NCBI GenBank assembly: GCA_021793595.1
Contig: JAJYSL010000188.1
Location: 1 to 8,371, forward strand
From: Acidobacteriota bacterium
GTDB taxonomy: Bacteria; Acidobacteriota; Terriglobia; Terriglobales; Acidobacteriaceae
Direction: 5' to 3'
Length of the DNA: 8,371 nt
Positions 7,161 to 8,371 of this stretch are shown in pieces. A program made the translations under genes and the position numbers. The notes below the pieces were generated by a model. The model was not told where the DNA came from. It saw nothing but the letters and a program-made list of their open reading frames with translations, and searched no databases. Every line of letters begins with the position of its first letter. The first letter of the stretch is position 1.

Positions 7161-7268
7161 ATTTGGAACGGCTCGCGGACTGGTTTCAGCGGTGCCGGAT
7201 TCGAATCGTGACGAGGGAATCGACCGGAGTGTGTTGGATTCCCCTGTTCCAGATTCTGGAAACGCGCA
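7157..7268 (+). pseudogene. IS110-family transposase, continuation after the IS insertion, truncated
   Basis: After the right inverted repeat, TTAG (7157-7160) leads into LDLERLADWFQRCRIRIVTRESTGVCWIPLFQILE, the second conserved block of IS110-family transposases. ESTGVYWIP and ADWLQxC are family hallmarks; here Tyr is replaced by Cys. The reading frame is the one that ends at the left TTAG, so removing the IS and one TTAG gives an uninterrupted SFT-L-DLERLADW. Beyond ILETR, near 7268, similarity stops: the expected GFEV...LVNARH...KNVPGRK region is absent, so the gene is also truncated. Together with the 5' piece, only about 75-80 of some 350-400 residues remain. Confidence 0.83.
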
Positions 7269-7480
7269 ACACTGAGCAGTTCCAACAGCGCACACTGCAA
7301 AAGGGCAAGGTCAAAAATAGGCAAGGATCTCTTTGTGGACCTCTGGAAGAGCATGTTCCGATATTGCGATGAGCAGTTTCTTTTCAATAGTCTTGAAAGC
7401 AGCGAATATCGGCATTCTCTGAAATTCACCATGCTTCAACCATTTCCTGTGAGCCCGTGCCGTTCGATACCATCGGAGTT
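7269..7480. other. Spacer between IS110 remnant and LysR remnant, no gene recognised
   Basis: One plus-strand frame stays open here until the TAG at 7494-7496 and reads like protein in places (KDLFVDLWKSMFRYCDEQF), but it has no early start codon or ribosome-binding site and I do not recognise it. The IS110 similarity ends at about 7268, so a deletion or recombination junction probably lies near there. Confidence 0.4.
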
Positions 7481-7585
7481 GCTTAATGGCCTGTAGAGAA
7501 GCTCCTGCACTCCCGTTTTGCGATCTTTTTTCAAAAATACAGCGTTGTCGATCTTGCCAAGATTGTCGGTAACGGGCTTTGTAAA
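7481..7585 (-). pseudogene. Remnant of a second LysR-type regulator C-terminus
   Basis: Minus-strand sequence reading FTKPVTDNLGKIDNAVF, then VQELLYRPL, aligns with the C-terminus of the adjacent LysR protein (FKPITDKLLWIETALF, then IQEFLHTLL). About 14 of 30 positions are identical with one codon gap. Only this last stretch of about 35 codons is visible. The sequence before it (further right) is the inverted repeat next to the neighbouring gene's stop, and no DNA-binding domain is seen. It looks like a divergent tandem paralogue that lost its body, or the relic of an unequal recombination. The similarity is short but in order and codon-aligned. Confidence 0.55.
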
Positions 7586-7640
7586 ATCGGTATGCATGAG
7601 ATGGTGATCTGATGCATACCGATTTTGCATAGGTTACCGA
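7566..7640 (-). terminator. Compound inverted repeat at the 3' end of the LysR gene
   Basis: AAAATCGGTATGCAT (7583-7597) and ATGCATACCGATTTT (7612-7626) are perfect 15-bp arms. The 14-base loop contains a further AGAT/ATCT pair after a G/G mismatch, leaving a GGTG tip. Outside, TCGGTAAC (7566-7573) and GTTACCGA (7633-7640) form an 8-bp outer arm that includes the LysR stop codon. On the minus strand the stem starts 7 bases after the TAA and ends in TTTT, so termination is plausible although the stem is not GC-rich. Confidence 0.6.
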
Positions 7641-8371
7641 TCTGGTGAAACCGATTTGAGATGCAACAGGAGGGTATGAAGGAATTCCTGGATTTTTCCA
7701 TCCTGCTGATCCCGTATAGAAAATAGTGCGGTTTCGATCCAGAGTAATTTGTCTGTGATGGGCTTGAAGAGGACACCCATGTGAGAATGGCGCGCGACAG
7801 ACTGCGGCATCAGCGCTACGCCGAAGTTGTAAGCGACAATCTCCATCGCATGCGTGAAGGAGAGCACCTCCTTCCAGACAGGCCTGGCGCCGGTGCTTGC
7901 GATGTATTCCAAGGTACGGTCGTAAAAGCCGGGATGTACTGCACGTGGAACAAAGAAGACCATCTCACCATCCATATCCTTGGCAAAAACCGATGATTGT
8001 TTTGCCAGGCGATGGTTCTTAGAGACGCAGAGGCAGAATGGCTCCCGTGTAATGGGCTTGACCCAGAGGTCTTCTTCAAGGATCGGCTGGACGCCGAAGG
8101 CGGCATGCAGTCTACCACGCAATACATCCTCAATAAGCTGGATGGTGGATCCAGCCTCTAGGATGACTCGCAATTCATGGCTCTGCGAATGCGACCGCGT
8201 ATTGTGATCTACTTCAGCGGACTTTGCAAGTGGATCAGACAAATCCCCAATCCGTCGGTAAGGTCGCGGACAGGCGAAGGCAATGGTCGTTTGGCCGCCG
8301 GAGGTGGCTTTCCACCGACGATCTGACTTCGCAGACCGTTTATAACTTGCGGCTCCCTCTACGCTACGGAT
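7634..8371 (-). CDS. LysR-family transcriptional regulator, effector-binding domain (5' end beyond window)
   Basis: The frame is open from the right window edge to TAA at 7634-7636, about 245 codons. From about 8170 it matches the LysR substrate-binding domain: ELRVILEAGSTIQLIEDVLRG is the early strand and helix, RLHAAFGV follows, REPFCLCVSKNHRLAK is typical of the strand around the hinge, and VFFVPRAVHPGFYD and ALMPQSVARHSHMGVLFKPI are characteristic late blocks. The winged-helix DNA-binding domain (about 60-90 residues) should lie beyond the window, so no start is called; TTG at 8242 is internal and not needed. The first part of the domain (8371 to about 8180) matches the family only weakly, with ATSGGQTTIAF in place of the usual G-x-L-x-I-G-Y strand, so a disruption there cannot be excluded. 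It presumably binds DNA and a small ligand; its targets are unknown. Confidence 0.8.
   Translation of the reverse strand: MRSVEGAASYKRSAKSDRRWKATSGGQTTIAFACPRPYRRIGDLSDPLAKSAEVDHNTRSHSQSHELRVILEAGSTIQLIEDVLRGRLHAAFGVQPILEEDLWVKPITREPFCLCVSKNHRLAKQSSVFAKDMDGEMVFFVPRAVHPGFYDRTLEYIASTGARPVWKEVLSFTHAMEIVAYNFGVALMPQSVARHSHMGVLFKPITDKLLWIETALFSIRDQQDGKIQEFLHTLLLHLKSVSPDR

Noticed and set aside
7254..7496. Plus-strand frame open for about 80 codons (includes KDLFVDLWKSMFRYCDEQF)
   Set aside because: No early start codon or ribosome-binding site and no recognised family; could be the tail of something deleted at the IS110 truncation point, but that cannot be supported.
1..8371. CRISPR arrays, tRNA or rRNA genes, toxin-antitoxin or defence genes
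   Set aside because: No regularly spaced direct repeats, no tRNA-like cloverleaf with a GGTTCGAATCC-type arm, no rRNA segments and no recognisable defence proteins were found on either strand.

Overview
The window looks like accessory, partly decayed chromosomal DNA from an acidobacterium (Acidobacteriota, probably a soil Terriglobia-type genome). The main evidence is an 828-residue duplicated FtsX/MacB-type permease of the ADOP kind (acidobacterial duplicated orphan permease), a family greatly expanded in that phylum. This taxonomic call is inference from family knowledge, not from a search.

Left part (1-3666), read on the minus strand: the remains of a three-gene efflux operon in the order HlyD-type periplasmic adaptor, MacB/LolD-type ABC ATPase, ADOP permease. 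Only the permease is intact. The adaptor (3203-3666) is shattered by stops, frameshifts and an internal deletion. The ATPase (2793-3187) has lost its Walker A region and Q-loop in a deletion and has a corroded signature motif. The ATPase stop still overlaps the permease start by four bases (ATGA). A 236-codon open frame across 2793-3503 is a chance join of these two wrecks, not a gene.

Middle (3667-5832): a spacer with a GTGTTC/GAACAC inverted repeat, then a minus-strand GT-A glycosyltransferase of 458 residues with an unrecognised N-terminal domain, a GTG start and a strong Shine-Dalgarno. About 500 bases without a convincing gene follow.

Right part (5833-7268): a nested mobile-element structure. 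A 1171-bp IS5-group element (5986-7156) with 12-bp inverted repeats and a TTAG target duplication has inserted into an already frameshifted, 3'-truncated IS110-family transposase gene. Removing the IS and one TTAG restores the IS110 reading frame across the junction.

Far right (7269-8371): a LysR-type regulator on the minus strand whose 5' end lies beyond the window. It ends in a long compound inverted repeat and is followed by a degraded second copy of a LysR C-terminal end. No CRISPR array, tRNA or rRNA was seen. I found no clear new defence or biosynthetic system. The most interesting items are the retained permease beside dead partners, the nested IS elements, the glycosyltransferase with its unknown N-terminal domain, and the tandem LysR remnant.
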